Shown: piece by piece, positions 8,596 through 18,090 of the stretch
Layout of the letters: each line of letters begins with the position of its first letter
Position numbering within the stretch: the first letter of the stretch is position 1
Assembly (NCBI RefSeq): GCF_014635885.1
Contig: NZ_BMDR01000006.1
Span: 163,653-227,652, forward strand
Source: Acinetobacter vivianii
GTDB taxonomy: Bacteria; Pseudomonadota; Gammaproteobacteria; Pseudomonadales; Moraxellaceae
DNA length: 64,000 nt
Direction of reading: 5' to 3'
Position numbers and translations under genes: made by a program
Notes under the pieces: generated by a model
The model's database searches: none
What the model was told of the DNA's origin: nothing
What the model saw: the letters and a program-made list of their open reading frames with translations, nothing else

Positions 8596-10308
8596 ATGTC
8601 AGGATTACATACGTCTCCAAAGTTTTCGGGGTTTATTCGACGGTTAGTTGAAGACAGTCATCTGTCTGCGGCAACCATGCAATCAGCGATTGATGCTGCT
8701 AAAAGAGCACAACAAGACATCGTCGCACACTTAATTGAACATCATCGTTTATCGCCACTTACCATTGCTGAAACCATTGCAGCCGAGTTTGGCGAACCTC
8801 TGTTTGATCTGGCAGTCTACGATACTGCCTTGCTGCCGCGTGATCTGGCAGACAATAAGCTGATTCAGAAACATAGAGTCGCTCCCCTACTGCAACGAGG
8901 CCAGATCCTGTACGTTGCCACCAGTAACCCGACCAATATCGAAGCTCTGGATGCAATTCGCTTTAACACCAAGCTCAATATCGAACCGATCATTGTTGAA
9001 CACACTAAATTAGAAAAACTGATTGAACAACAATTTGGGGATTCGGGGAGTTTTGACTTTGGTGATAGCGAAGATTTTGATCTGGATATTGATGTAAGTC
9101 AGGATCCGGCAAAAGAAGAAGACGATGCCCCACAAGGCGATGAGTCACCGATTGTTAAATATATCAACAAATTACTGATTGATGCGATTCGCATGGGTGC
9201 ATCCGATTTACATTTTGAACCTTATGAAAAAATGTATCGGGTTCGCTATCGCGTTGATGGTGTACTCCGTCAAATTGCCAATCCGCCTTTACAAATGGCA
9301 ACGCGTTTAGCGTCTCGTTTAAAAGTTATGTCGCAAATGGACATTTCGGAAAAACGGATGCCTCAAGATGGTCGTATTAAATTAAAACTCTCAAAAACCA
9401 AAGCCATCGACTTCCGTGTGAACTCACTGCCTACGCTGTTTGGTGAGAAACTGGTGCTGCGTATCCTTGATCCATCCAGCGCCATGCTCGGAATCGAAGC
9501 ACTCGGTTACGAAGATGAGCAAAAAGCTTTATTTATGGAAGCGCTGGATAAGCCTCAAGGCATGCTTCTGATTACCGGCCCAACGGGTTCTGGTAAAACG
9601 GTCTCGTTATATACAGGTCTCAATATTTTAAATACTGAAGATACCAATATTTCCACGGCCGAAGATCCTGTCGAAATCAATCTGGAAGGGATTAATCAGG
9701 TCAACGTCAATCCTAAAACTGGCCTCACCTTCTCTGCTGCATTGAAAGCCTTCTTACGTCAGGATCCAGACATCATCATGGTGGGTGAGATTCGAGATCT
9801 GGAAACAGCAGAAATTGCCATTAAAGCTGCCCAAACAGGCCATATGGTAATGTCGACACTGCATACCAACAGCGCACCTGAAACCTTGACCCGTTTACGT
9901 AATATGGGCGTACCATCCTTTAATATTGCCACTTCGGTGAATCTGGTGATTGCACAACGCTTGGCACGTCGCTTATGCTCTCAGTGTAAAACACCGATCG
10001 ACATACCGAAACAAAGCCTTTTAGAGCTTGGCTTTACTGAACAGGATATGGCTGATCCTGATTTCAAAATTTTTCAGCCTGTGGGTTGTTCTGAATGTCG
10101 TGAAGGCTACAAAGGCCGCGTTGGTGTTTATGAAGTCATGAAAGTCACGCCAGAAATTTCTAGAATTATTATGGAAGACGGCAATGCCTTACAAATTGCA
10201 GCCGCATCAGAACAAGCAGGTTTTAGTAATTTACGTCGTTCAGGTTTAAGAAAGGTGATGCAAGGAATTACCTCTTTGCAGGAAATTAACCGCGTGACAA
10301 GTGAATAA
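8596..10308 (+). CDS. pilB: Type IV pilus assembly ATPase PilB
   Basis: Hexameric cytoplasmic ATPase that powers pilus extension for twitching and natural transformation. The 570-residue protein has an N-terminal GspE/MshEN domain (about 1-150), an acidic linker (FDFGDSEDFDLDIDVSQD), the N2 domain, and the C-terminal RecA-like ATPase with Walker A GPTGSGKT near residue 330, an Asp box, Walker B PDIIMVGEIRD, the His box STLHTN, and the zinc-binding tetracysteine (CSQC then CSEC). Start ATG follows AAGGCGGAC. First gene of pilB-pilC-pilD, the standard order in Acinetobacter and Pseudomonas. Confidence 0.96.
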   Translation: MSGLHTSPKFSGFIRRLVEDSHLSAATMQSAIDAAKRAQQDIVAHLIEHHRLSPLTIAETIAAEFGEPLFDLAVYDTALLPRDLADNKLIQKHRVAPLLQRGQILYVATSNPTNIEALDAIRFNTKLNIEPIIVEHTKLEKLIEQQFGDSGSFDFGDSEDFDLDIDVSQDPAKEEDDAPQGDESPIVKYINKLLIDAIRMGASDLHFEPYEKMYRVRYRVDGVLRQIANPPLQMATRLASRLKVMSQMDISEKRMPQDGRIKLKLSKTKAIDFRVNSLPTLFGEKLVLRILDPSSAMLGIEALGYEDEQKALFMEALDKPQGMLLITGPTGSGKTVSLYTGLNILNTEDTNISTAEDPVEINLEGINQVNVNPKTGLTFSAALKAFLRQDPDIIMVGEIRDLETAEIAIKAAQTGHMVMSTLHTNSAPETLTRLRNMGVPSFNIATSVNLVIAQRLARRLCSQCKTPIDIPKQSLLELGFTEQDMADPDFKIFQPVGCSECREGYKGRVGVYEVMKVTPEISRIIMEDGNALQIAAASEQAGFSNLRRSGLRKVMQGITSLQEINRVTSE

Positions 10309-10332
10309 AATCAATAAAAAGGATTAATAATC

Positions 10333-11559
10333 ATGGCAGCTAAAAAAGCGCAAATGATGCCAACTTTTGCTTATGAAGGGGTCGACCGGAAAGGAGCAAA
10401 AATTAAAGGGGAATTACCAGCTCGTAATATGGCTTTGGCGAAAGTCACCTTACGAAAACAAGGCGTCACCATTAAGAATATTCGGGAAAAACGCAAGAAT
10501 ATTCTTGAAGGTCTGATGAAGAAAAAAGTCACGACGCTGGATATCACCATTTTCACTCGCCAATTGGCAACCATGATGAAAGCAGGTGTACCACTGGTAC
10601 AAGGCTTTGAAATCGTTGCAGAAGGTCTGGAAAATCCTTCTATGCGTGAAGTGGTATTGGGGATCAAGGGTGAAGTTGAAGGCGGTAATACTTTTGCTGG
10701 CGCCTTAAAAAAATACCCACAATATTTTGATAACCTGTTCTGCTCGCTGGTGGAATCCGGTGAACAATCAGGTGCGCTCGAAACCATGTTAGACCGCGTT
10801 GCGATCTATAAAGAAAAAAGTGAGCTGCTCAAACAGAAAATTAAAAAGGCCATGAAGTATCCAGCCACCGTTATTGTGGTGGCTGTGATTGTGACCATTA
10901 TTTTGATGGTTAAAGTTGTACCTGTGTTTCAGGACTTGTTTAGCTCTTTTGGTGCAGACCTCCCTGCGTTCACCAAAATGGTGGTGAATATGTCCAAATG
11001 GATGCAAGAGTACTGGTTTATCCTGATTATTGTGATTGGTGCAATCATTGCAGCCTTTTTGGAAGCAAAAAAACGCAGTAAAAAGTTCCGCGATCTTCTG
11101 GACAAAATGGCATTGAAAGCGCCTATTTTTGGGGATCTAGTGTATAAAGCGATTATTGCGCGCTATAGCCGTACCTTAGCCACAACATTTGCCGCAGGTG
11201 TACCGCTGATTGATGCACTAGAGTCAACTGCGGGTGCGACCAATAACGTCATTTATGAAGAAGCGGTCATGAAAATTCGTGAAGATGTCGCGACAGGTCA
11301 GCAACTACAATTCGCCATGCGTGTTTCAAACCGCTTCCCTTCGATGGCAATTCAAATGGTTGCGATTGGTGAAGAGTCTGGTGCTTTAGACAGTATGCTG
11401 GATAAGGTTGCCACTCATTATGAAAACGAAGTCGACAATGCTGTAGATGGTTTAACGTCTATGATGGAACCGTTAATCATGGCTATACTTGGTATTTTAG
11501 TCGGTGGCCTCGTTGTTGCCATGTATCTACCAATCTTCCAAATGGGTTCTGTGGTCTAA
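10333..11559 (+). CDS. pilC: Type IV pilus inner-membrane platform protein PilC
   Basis: Polytopic membrane protein that anchors the PilB motor and passes pilin into the growing fibre. The 408 residues hold two T2SF (GspF) domains (about 75-195 and 280-400), each with FTRQLATMMKAGVPL-like starts, and three transmembrane segments (about 176-196, 227-247 and 381-402). The N-terminal PTFAYEGVDRKGAKIKGE is typical of the family. It follows pilB by 24 bases with an AAGGATTAATA ribosome-binding region. Confidence 0.96.
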   Translation: MAAKKAQMMPTFAYEGVDRKGAKIKGELPARNMALAKVTLRKQGVTIKNIREKRKNILEGLMKKKVTTLDITIFTRQLATMMKAGVPLVQGFEIVAEGLENPSMREVVLGIKGEVEGGNTFAGALKKYPQYFDNLFCSLVESGEQSGALETMLDRVAIYKEKSELLKQKIKKAMKYPATVIVVAVIVTIILMVKVVPVFQDLFSSFGADLPAFTKMVVNMSKWMQEYWFILIIVIGAIIAAFLEAKKRSKKFRDLLDKMALKAPIFGDLVYKAIIARYSRTLATTFAAGVPLIDALESTAGATNNVIYEEAVMKIREDVATGQQLQFAMRVSNRFPSMAIQMVAIGEESGALDSMLDKVATHYENEVDNAVDGLTSMMEPLIMAILGILVGGLVVAMYLPIFQMGSVV

Positions 11560-11564
11560 TACGC

Positions 11565-12425
11565 ATGCAACAAATTATTTATTATTTTATTGAAAACCCA
11601 ACTGCACTCTATCTTGCGGTTGGGCTTTTTAGTTTATGCATTGGCAGCTTTTTAAATGTTGTCATCTTCCGCACCCCCAAGATGATGGAGCAAGAATGGC
11701 ATCAGGAATGCCAGATGCTACTTAATCCAGAACAGCCGATAATTGACCAAAGTAAACTGACCTTGAGTCAACCCGCTTCGACCTGCCCCAAATGCGACTC
11801 TGCGATTCGCTGGTACCAGAATATTCCTGTTATTAGCTGGTTAGCGCTGCGGGGTAAATGTGGAACCTGCCAGAATCCAATCAGTATTCGTTATCCATTC
11901 ATTGAACTGCTGACCATGCTGTGCTCGCTGGTAGTAGTTGCTGTTTTCGGCCCTACTCTAAAGATGCTATTTGGTTTAGTGCTCACTTGGGTATTGATCA
12001 CCCTGACCTTTATTGATTTTGACACCCAATTGCTGCCAGACCGCTTTACCCTTCCCCTAGCTGCCTTAGGTTTAGGGATCAATAGTTATGCCATTTATAC
12101 CTCTGCCAGTCTGGCAATCTGGGGTTATATCATTGGTTTTTTATGCCTCTGGATCGTGTATTACATTTTCAAATTAATCACAGGTAAAGAAGGCATGGGC
12201 TATGGCGACTTTAAACTGTTAGCCGCCCTAGGTGCATGGATGGGGCCAATGCTGCTGCCTTTAATCGTGCTACTCTCTTCAATGGTGGGTGCGATTATTG
12301 GTATTATTTTGATGAAAATGCGTGGTGAAAACCAGCCATTTGCATTTGGTCCTTATATTGCAATTGCAGGCTGGATCGCCTTTTTATGGGGCGATCAGAT
12401 CATGAAAGTTTATTTAGGTGGTTAA
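11565..12425 (+). CDS. pilD: Prepilin leader peptidase / N-methyltransferase PilD
   Basis: Bifunctional inner-membrane aspartyl protease that cleaves the type III leader of prepilins and pseudopilins and N-methylates the new N-terminal residue. The 286 residues include the zinc-binding pair CPKC and CGTC (near residues 73-76 and 98-101), and the two catalytic Asp motifs, FIDFD (about 150) and GMGYGDFK (about 208-215). There are about seven or eight transmembrane helices. It lies six bases after pilC and one base before the coaE ATG, so the four genes form one unit. It likely also serves the type II secretion system, which is not in this window. Confidence 0.96.
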   Translation: MQQIIYYFIENPTALYLAVGLFSLCIGSFLNVVIFRTPKMMEQEWHQECQMLLNPEQPIIDQSKLTLSQPASTCPKCDSAIRWYQNIPVISWLALRGKCGTCQNPISIRYPFIELLTMLCSLVVVAVFGPTLKMLFGLVLTWVLITLTFIDFDTQLLPDRFTLPLAALGLGINSYAIYTSASLAIWGYIIGFLCLWIVYYIFKLITGKEGMGYGDFKLLAALGAWMGPMLLPLIVLLSSMVGAIIGIILMKMRGENQPFAFGPYIAIAGWIAFLWGDQIMKVYLGG

Positions 12426-12426
12426 T

Positions 12427-13032
12427 ATGAGTTTTATCTTGGGTATTACAGGCGGTATTGGTAGTGGAAAATCGGCTGCTACACAATGGTTTGAATCCCA
12501 AGGTATTACTGTCGTCGATGCGGATATCGTGGCAAGAGAAGTGGTTGAGCCAGGTCAACCTACATTGCAAGCGATACAACAAGCCTTTGGCGACTGGGTT
12601 TTATTAGAAGATGGCAATTTAGATCGCAGAGCGTTGCGTGAGCATATTTTCCAGTTTCCAGAAGCTCGTCAAACGCTGGAAAAAATTACCCACCCAGCCA
12701 TTCGCCAGTCTATTATTCAGCAGTTACAACAGGCCGAAAGTCCTTATGTGATTTTGGTTTCACCTTTACTTTTTGAAACCAACCAGCATGAACTCACGCA
12801 TCATACCTTGCTGGTGGATGCTGATGAGCAAACCCAGTTACAACGGGCTAGTCAGCGTGATGGTCAAAGCGAAGAGCAAATTCGTAAAATCATTGCAGCA
12901 CAAATGCCCCGCGTTAAAAAACAACAGCTTGCCAATGATATTGTCATCAATGATGGCTTATTAGAACATCTGCATCAGCAACTTAAGCCATTGCACTTGA
13001 GTTATTTACAACGCGCAGAACACGCCTTCTAA
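12427..13032 (+). CDS. coaE: Dephospho-CoA kinase
   Basis: Phosphorylates the 3'-hydroxyl of dephospho-CoA, the last step of coenzyme A synthesis. The P-loop GITGGIGSGKS is at the N terminus, with DADIVAREV and the lid region QRDGQSEEQI typical of CoaE. I place the start at ATG 12427, one base after the pilD stop, with AGGTGG five bases upstream; a GTG nine bases earlier inside pilD is in frame but less likely. Linkage pilD-coaE is conserved in many gammaproteobacteria. Confidence 0.95.
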   Translation: MSFILGITGGIGSGKSAATQWFESQGITVVDADIVAREVVEPGQPTLQAIQQAFGDWVLLEDGNLDRRALREHIFQFPEARQTLEKITHPAIRQSIIQQLQQAESPYVILVSPLLFETNQHELTHHTLLVDADEQTQLQRASQRDGQSEEQIRKIIAAQMPRVKKQQLANDIVINDGLLEHLHQQLKPLHLSYLQRAEHAF

Positions 13033-13940
13033 GGTTGTTTCTGCTGAGCCAACTGCGCAGCCAAGCTGTCTTTACGGAACCAGCGCCATGGCTGCAATGC
13101 GCCAATCCCCATCCCGATCAGGCCACAAACAATCGCGGCATTCAATGGTTCATTCAATAAAGGAACTGCAATAATCGCGGCAATAAAGGGTGCCAAGGTA
13201 ACAATACTGCCTGTTTTAAATGCACCTAATCGCTCAATGGCAGCCACATAAGTCAACGTTGCCACAATAACAACCAGCACACCATGAAAAAGCCCTTGAA
13301 TCAATAAATGTAGAGGTGCTGCTTCATGGAAATGTTTGGGAATAAATAGAAGATAAATGGGGAGATAGATGATTGCAGACCAGATCACCACACCCGCAGT
13401 TGCGTGCCATGCAGAGAGCTTCCACTGTTTCAGCAAAACAGTGAAAATTCCCCACCAGATTGCACTGACAAATAGAAGTAGATCTCCGACGCCCAATCCT
13501 GAGGCTTGATCATGCAGCATTAAATAGCTCATGAGTACCAAGGCACTCATCATGATGACTAAGCTCACCCAAGTATGTTTATCAAAAGGTTGCCTAAATA
13601 AGATATAGGCAGCGACGGCGGTACATAGCGGAATACAGCCATTCAGGAAAATGGCAGCATGTGCGGCTGGTGCATGTAAAAAGGCGGTATAGACGGTAAG
13701 GCAATACACCAGTCCGCCAATCAGCGCCAAAATAACGGGGCGCGGATTCCATAAAAAAGCCAGATCTTTTTTATAGATCAAAACTGGCAATAAAATCAGG
13801 GAAGCAATGGCAAAGCGCATGGCCACCAGATCCCAGACACTGACATGCCAATGTGCATTGAGGCGGGAAAAAATCGTAAATCCGCCCCAAATACACATCG
13901 TGATCAGGACAAAGAAATAGCCTTGCGTACGAGCAGTCAT
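13029..13940 (-). CDS. EamA/DMT-family inner-membrane transporter
   Basis: Drug/metabolite transporter superfamily protein of 303 residues with ten predicted transmembrane helices arranged as two EamA repeats (about 5-140 and 150-285). Motifs include MCIWGGFTIFSRL in helix 1 and LAPFIAAIIAVPLLNEPLNA near helix 9, the conserved region of the second repeat. Substrates in this family range from amino acids to nucleosides and amphipathic compounds and cannot be inferred. The 3' end overlaps coaE tail to tail by four bases; the start lies 31 bases from the rlmB stop, so it is probably cotranscribed with rlmB. Confidence 0.88.
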   Translation of the reverse strand: MTARTQGYFFVLITMCIWGGFTIFSRLNAHWHVSVWDLVAMRFAIASLILLPVLIYKKDLAFLWNPRPVILALIGGLVYCLTVYTAFLHAPAAHAAIFLNGCIPLCTAVAAYILFRQPFDKHTWVSLVIMMSALVLMSYLMLHDQASGLGVGDLLLFVSAIWWGIFTVLLKQWKLSAWHATAGVVIWSAIIYLPIYLLFIPKHFHEAAPLHLLIQGLFHGVLVVIVATLTYVAAIERLGAFKTGSIVTLAPFIAAIIAVPLLNEPLNAAIVCGLIGMGIGALQPWRWFRKDSLAAQLAQQKQP

Positions 13941-13971
13941 TTAGGCTTACATAGAACAATATGAGCTTAAA

Positions 13972-14718
13972 TTATACACCACGTTGACGGCAGGCTTCAT
14001 ACAATGCCATACCTGTTGCCACACTGACATTTAAACTTTGCAGATCACCCGACATCGGGATATACACGGTATGATCACATTGTGACTGGGTAATTGGTCT
14101 TAAACCCGTATCTTCAGCACCCATGACAATCACGACAGGACCTTTAAAATCACATTGATGAATCGGCAATGCTTTTTCATCCAACATGGTACCAATCACA
14201 CGGGTGTGTGTGCTGTCTTTCAGATGTGCCAAGGTTCTTGCCAGATTGGTCACTTGAATAAACTTAACTTTCTCGGCACCACCCGCTGCAACTTTACGCG
14301 CTGTCGGCGTCAAGCTTGCTGAACGATCACGTGGCACAATCACCGCCTGAACACCCATCGCTGCCGCAGTACGAATACACGCGCCAAGATTGTGTGGGTC
14401 AGTCACCTGATCAAGCGCCAGTAACAACGCATCTGGAGACTGCTGCATGAGTTCATCCAGATCTTTTTCATTCAAGGTCGGATGTGGGCGAACTGCGGCA
14501 ACTACCCCTTGATGGAAAGGTAAACCAGCCAGTTTCTCCAGACTGTCACGACTGGCTTTTTGAATACTGATGCCAAAAGGTTCAGCAAGCTGCAAGATTT
14601 TTTGCAAACGCTGGTCATCTCGACCTTTTAATGTAAATAAAGTCAAAACGCGTTCAGGCTCTAACTCCAACAATGACTCCACCGAATGAACGCCATAATA
14701 ATATTCAGGTTTTGCCAT
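13972..14718 (-). CDS. rlmB: 23S rRNA 2'-O-ribose methyltransferase RlmB
   Basis: SpoU-family (SPOUT) methyltransferase that modifies G2251 of 23S rRNA in the peptidyl-transferase P loop. The 248-residue protein has an N-terminal RNA-binding substrate domain (YYGVHSVESLLE) and the C-terminal knotted SAM-binding domain with three motifs: DPHNLGACIRTAAAMGV, VMGAEDTGLRP, and IPMSGDLQSLNVSVATGM. All are intact. It is followed by the EamA gene in the same direction. Confidence 0.95.
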   Translation of the reverse strand: MAKPEYYYGVHSVESLLELEPERVLTLFTLKGRDDQRLQKILQLAEPFGISIQKASRDSLEKLAGLPFHQGVVAAVRPHPTLNEKDLDELMQQSPDALLLALDQVTDPHNLGACIRTAAAMGVQAVIVPRDRSASLTPTARKVAAGGAEKVKFIQVTNLARTLAHLKDSTHTRVIGTMLDEKALPIHQCDFKGPVVIVMGAEDTGLRPITQSQCDHTVYIPMSGDLQSLNVSVATGMALYEACRQRGV

Positions 14719-14779
14719 GAACGACCTCGTTTAGCACTTCCTCTTTTACAAAAAAGAGAATTAGGAATTTTGAAAAATA

Positions 14780-14805
14780 AAAATCCTGCAAAGTGACTTT
14801 ACAGG
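14780..14805. repeat. Decayed duplicate of the ppnP terminator
   Basis: AAATCCTGCAAAGTGACTTT ACAGG repeats, with one base change, the unit at 14845-14869. Here the right arm reads ACAGGTGAGG instead of ACAGGATTT, so only four base pairs of the stem remain. Confidence 0.7.
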
Positions 14806-14840
14806 TGAGGAGCGATTATAGCTCCGCAAGAATACTTAAT

Positions 14841-14873
14841 AAAAAAATCCTGCAAAATGACTTTACAGGATTT
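14841..14873 (-). terminator. Intrinsic terminator of ppnP
   Basis: On the minus strand AAATCCTG pairs with CAGGATTT across a 13-base loop and is followed by a run of T. It lies about 40 bases after the ppnP stop. Confidence 0.8.
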
Positions 14874-14911
14874 CTATTGACTCTAGTGTACTCGATTTAG
14901 AAAGGAATAGG

Positions 14912-15238
14912 TTAGCCTTCTAAATGACAGACATAATCAAGTACATCGTCTGCTTCAATCAGAAAGGTACTATTGCCAGGGACATAGAATGACTGACCTG
15001 CACGGAATAATTCACTTTCTGTACTATCTGCGATTTTTACACGACATTCACCAGAAATAATTTCCATACGCTCTGGTACATGTGTTTCAAAAGTTAAAGG
15101 CTGTTCAGTGGGTAAAATTACACCTAAAGTCTTTTTTGTACCATCTTCAAATTGTACTGTATGGCTGATACATGCCCCACCAAAATACACATTCGATTTC
15201 TTGATGACCGTTACATGATCAAACTGCACTGAACTCAT
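14912..15238 (-). CDS. ppnP: Pyrimidine/purine nucleoside phosphorylase PpnP (YaiE, DUF1255)
   Basis: Small cupin-fold enzyme (108 residues) that phosphorolyses a broad range of nucleosides to base and ribose-1-phosphate. Family features are KKSNVYFGGACISHTVQFEDG near the N terminus, GVILP, and the cupin strand EIISGECRVKI followed by FRAGQSFYVPGNSTF. The length is exactly that of the family. A monocistronic unit is likely, with a terminator downstream and a long non-coding region upstream. Confidence 0.92.
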   Translation of the reverse strand: MSSVQFDHVTVIKKSNVYFGGACISHTVQFEDGTKKTLGVILPTEQPLTFETHVPERMEIISGECRVKIADSTESELFRAGQSFYVPGNSTFLIEADDVLDYVCHLEG

Positions 15239-15759
15239 GCGTACTCTCCAAATAATGCCGCATTTATATTAGGTTATGCTGGACGTAGTTTAATTGTGCC
15301 GTGACAACTAATCAATCCATTTTCTGGGCTAAACATAGCAATTTTCATACCTGAGCGAAGATAAGCAAAGTGAAACTTTGCCTGAGCGCAAGACGAACAG
15401 CTTTGCTGTGAGTAAAGAGGAAAAACAAAATGAAGTTTTGTCCGAGCGCAAGACCTTGCACCATATATGGCTCATATGCTGCGAGTAGCGAGGAAAAATA
15501 AAGCATGAGAAGCATAGCTTCGTAAGGTTCGGGTGCAAGACGATGAGTGGCAAGGGACGGCCAGCATTAAGAATGTTTACCCAAACGCAAAACCTTATCT
15601 CATCCATATAAATGTTGAAGAAAAAGCCAAGAGGGCAAACACATAACAAAATAATCTTCTATCCATACAGTAAATAAGGAAAATCCTACATTCAACTCTT
15701 GTAGCAACTTTAAAACTTCTCTATCTTTAAGCAAAAGATTCTGTGCATTGGATGCGTTT
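15239..15759. other. Non-coding region with degenerate hairpin-repeat array
   Basis: About 520 bases between ppnP and recN. Two overlapping minus-strand ORFs here look spurious: they are Cys/Ser/Phe-rich, internally repetitive because of the DNA repeat, and match no family I know. The stretch 15351-15545 is an array of conserved flanks around variable small palindromes, annotated separately. Confidence 0.7.
15351..15545. repeat. Three-unit degenerate repeat with variable hairpins
   Basis: Units begin at 15351 (CTGAGCGAAGATAA), 15408 (GTGAGTAAAGAGGAAAAA) and 15481 (GCGAGTAGCGAGGAAAAA). Units 1 and 2 end in GAGCGCAAGAC and unit 3 in GGGTGCAAGAC. Between the flanks sits a palindrome that differs in each unit: GCAAAGT/ACTTTGC, ACAAAA/TTTTGT, and GAAGC/GCTTC. 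Another small hairpin (ACAG/CTGT) joins units 1 and 2. Conserved borders with different but self-complementary cores suggest selection for RNA or DNA structure. Confidence 0.65.
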
Positions 15760-17421
15760 ATGCTCACCCATTTAACTTTAATTAATTTTGCACTCGCTGA
15801 CCATTTGGCTTTAGATATTGAACAAGGCTTCAATGTGCTGACTGGTGAAACTGGCGCGGGCAAATCATTATTGTTAGATGCGCTCTCTGCATGTCTGGGT
15901 GAACGCACAGATACCAACTATGTCCGCTATGGCGCTGACAAAGCCGATGTCACAGCCGTATTTAGCTATCAAGCTGACAGTGCCGAAGCGCAATGGCTCG
16001 CCGAGCATGAACTAGATGATGATTCTAGTGAGATCCATTTAAGACGTGTGATTTTTGCCACAGGTCGTAGCAAGGCTTGGATCAATGGCCGTCCGAGTAG
16101 TTTAGCCGAACTCAAGGAAATTGGACGCTTACTGGTACAACTCTATAGCCAGCACAGTCAACAACAGTTATTAGAGCCGCCTTATCCAAAACGCTGGCTC
16201 GACCGTTATCACAATTTTGCAGAGCCCTCGAATGCCGTTCGTGAAGCATATAGCACATGGCAAAAGAATATTCGTCAGCATCAAGCCGCTTTAGATGCGC
16301 AAGCAACACGTATTCAAAAAATACAAAATCTAGAATCTCAAATCGAAGAACTTGAAGACGTGGTTCAAACCGACTATCGGGAAATTGAGCAAGAATTTGA
16401 TCGTCTTAGCCATCATGAACATATCATGCAGGATTGTAGCTATAGCCTGAATGTCTTAGATGAAGCTGAGCAGAATATTACGCAGGAAGTCGCATCGATC
16501 ATTCGTCGTTTAGAATCTCATGCAGGTCGTAGTGAACAGCTTGCTAGTATCTACAATGCGTTGTTAAATGCTCAAAGTGAAATCGATGATGCTACGGCGA
16601 GCTTACGTCAATTTATTGACCGTCAGAGCTTTGATCCGGAGCGTATGGAACAACTGAATGCGACCTTGGAAGTATTCCATCGCTTGGCCCGCAAACATCG
16701 CACTCAACCCGAATTACTCAAACAAGAATATGAAAGCTGGCAGCAAGAATTAGAACAGTTGCATCAACTGGAAGATCCAGAAACTTTGGCGGAGCAAGTC
16801 GAAGTTTCGTATCAGGCGTTTATGCAGAAAGCACAACATTTAGATGAGATTCGTCGTGCAGCAGCGATTCCATTAGCGAAGCAACTCACGGAACAGGTCA
16901 AACCATTAGCATTACCTGAAGCGCATTTTGAATTTAAGTTTGAGTCCTTAGAACCAGCCAATGCAGAAGGTTTAAGCTTCATTCAGTTGCTATTTACCGC
17001 AAATAAAGGGATTCCGCCTCAACCGCTGGCACGTGTTGCATCAGGGGGGGAACTTTCACGTATTGCCCTGGTCATGCAAGTCATGAATGCGGAAAAGACA
17101 GATGCTGAAGTACTGGTCTTTGATGAGATCGATGTGGGGATTAGTGGTGGTACCGCCGAAGTTGTTGGTCGCTTACTGGCTGATCTTGCACAACATGTTC
17201 AATTGTTATGTATCACCCATCAGGCTCAGGTTGCTGCACAGTCTGACCAACATCTGCTGGTGAAGAAACAACAGACAGATCCGGCCAGCAGTACCATTAT
17301 CGAATTGGGCGAAGAGCAACGTATTTTAGAACTGGCACGTATGTCTGGCGGGGTCGAAATTAGCGAGACCACTTTGCAGCATGCAAGACAGTTACGTCAG
17401 CTTAAATTTCAGTCTGCCTAA
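15760..17421 (+). CDS. recN: DNA repair protein RecN
   Basis: SMC-like ATPase acting in double-strand-break repair by recombination. I start it at ATG 15760 because MLTHLTLINFALADHLALD aligns with the family N terminus and GGA lies eight bases upstream; an in-frame TTG at 15748 is less likely. Walker A TGETGAGKS is near residues 28-36, a long coiled coil covers about 150-370, and the C-terminal part holds the signature ARVASGGELSRIALVMQ and Walker B VLVFDEIDVGISGGTA. The 553-residue length is normal. The promoter would lie in or next to the repeat array upstream. Confidence 0.95.
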   Translation: MLTHLTLINFALADHLALDIEQGFNVLTGETGAGKSLLLDALSACLGERTDTNYVRYGADKADVTAVFSYQADSAEAQWLAEHELDDDSSEIHLRRVIFATGRSKAWINGRPSSLAELKEIGRLLVQLYSQHSQQQLLEPPYPKRWLDRYHNFAEPSNAVREAYSTWQKNIRQHQAALDAQATRIQKIQNLESQIEELEDVVQTDYREIEQEFDRLSHHEHIMQDCSYSLNVLDEAEQNITQEVASIIRRLESHAGRSEQLASIYNALLNAQSEIDDATASLRQFIDRQSFDPERMEQLNATLEVFHRLARKHRTQPELLKQEYESWQQELEQLHQLEDPETLAEQVEVSYQAFMQKAQHLDEIRRAAAIPLAKQLTEQVKPLALPEAHFEFKFESLEPANAEGLSFIQLLFTANKGIPPQPLARVASGGELSRIALVMQVMNAEKTDAEVLVFDEIDVGISGGTAEVVGRLLADLAQHVQLLCITHQAQVAAQSDQHLLVKKQQTDPASSTIIELGEEQRILELARMSGGVEISETTLQHARQLRQLKFQSA

Positions 17422-17535
17422 GTAACGGCACAAAATATTAGAAAATAATTGGCGAAATCCGATCAACTCTTGTATGTTGATAAAAAGAACCTATATAGAT
17501 AGATCAGCACAATACATTGAGGGAGAACCGCCTAG

Positions 17536-18090
17536 GTGACGAAACAATATCTAACTCACCGTTGTCTAATCGCCCCACCAGACATGGCCGATGACTTCTT
17601 TGCCAATACAGTCATTTATGTCGCTCGCCATGATGAAGACGGCGCTCAGGGCATTATCATCAATCGTCCTTCTGAATTACAGATCAAAGAATTACTCAAT
17701 GATTTAGAAATTGATGCCGATAATGTGCATCCGCATGCCGTATTGCAAGGCGGTCCATTACGTCCAGAAGCAGGTTTTGTATTACATACAGGCCAACCAA
17801 CATGGCATTCATCTATTGCTGTGGGCGAAAATGTCTGTATCACCACCAGTAAAGATATTCTGGATGCGATTGCGCATAACGAAGGTGTGGGTCGCTATCA
17901 AATCGCCTTGGGCTATGCCAGCTGGAGCAAAAACCAGCTTGAAGAGGAAATTACCCGCGGTGACTGGCTGATCTGTGAGTCGGATATGGATTTGATTTTC
18001 AATCTGCCTTATGGCGATCGTTGGGACGCGGCCTATAAGAAAATTGGTGTAGATCGTACCTGGTTTGCTTCCGAGATTGGTCATGCCTGA
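17536..18090 (+). CDS. YqgE/AlgH family protein
   Basis: 184-residue UPF0301 protein (YqgE, named AlgH in Pseudomonas for an alginate link). Its biochemical role is not settled. Conserved stretches include [44 protein letters not shown], and [14 protein letters not shown]. The start is GTG at 17536, with GGGAG ten bases upstream; no in-frame ATG exists near it. The 3' end overlaps ruvX by eight bases, matching the conserved yqgE-yqgF pairing. Confidence 0.92.
   Translation: MTKQYLTHRCLIAPPDMADDFFANTVIYVARHDEDGAQGIIINRPSELQIKELLNDLEIDADNVHPHAVLQGGPLRPEAGFVLHTGQPTWHSSIAVGENVCITTSKDILDAIAHNEGVGRYQIALGYASWSKNQLEEEITRGDWLICESDMDLIFNLPYGDRWDAAYKKIGVDRTWFASEIGHA

Noticed and set aside
15351..15545. 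CRISPR array
   Set aside because: Repeat spacing is unequal, repeats are degenerate and palindromes sit in the variable part; there are no cas genes.
15329..15917. Two overlapping minus-strand ORFs of 105-106 residues upstream of and into recN
   Set aside because: The sequences are Cys/Ser/Phe-rich with repeats that mirror the DNA repeat array, and the second overlaps the recN start. No ribosome-binding site or family pattern supports them.
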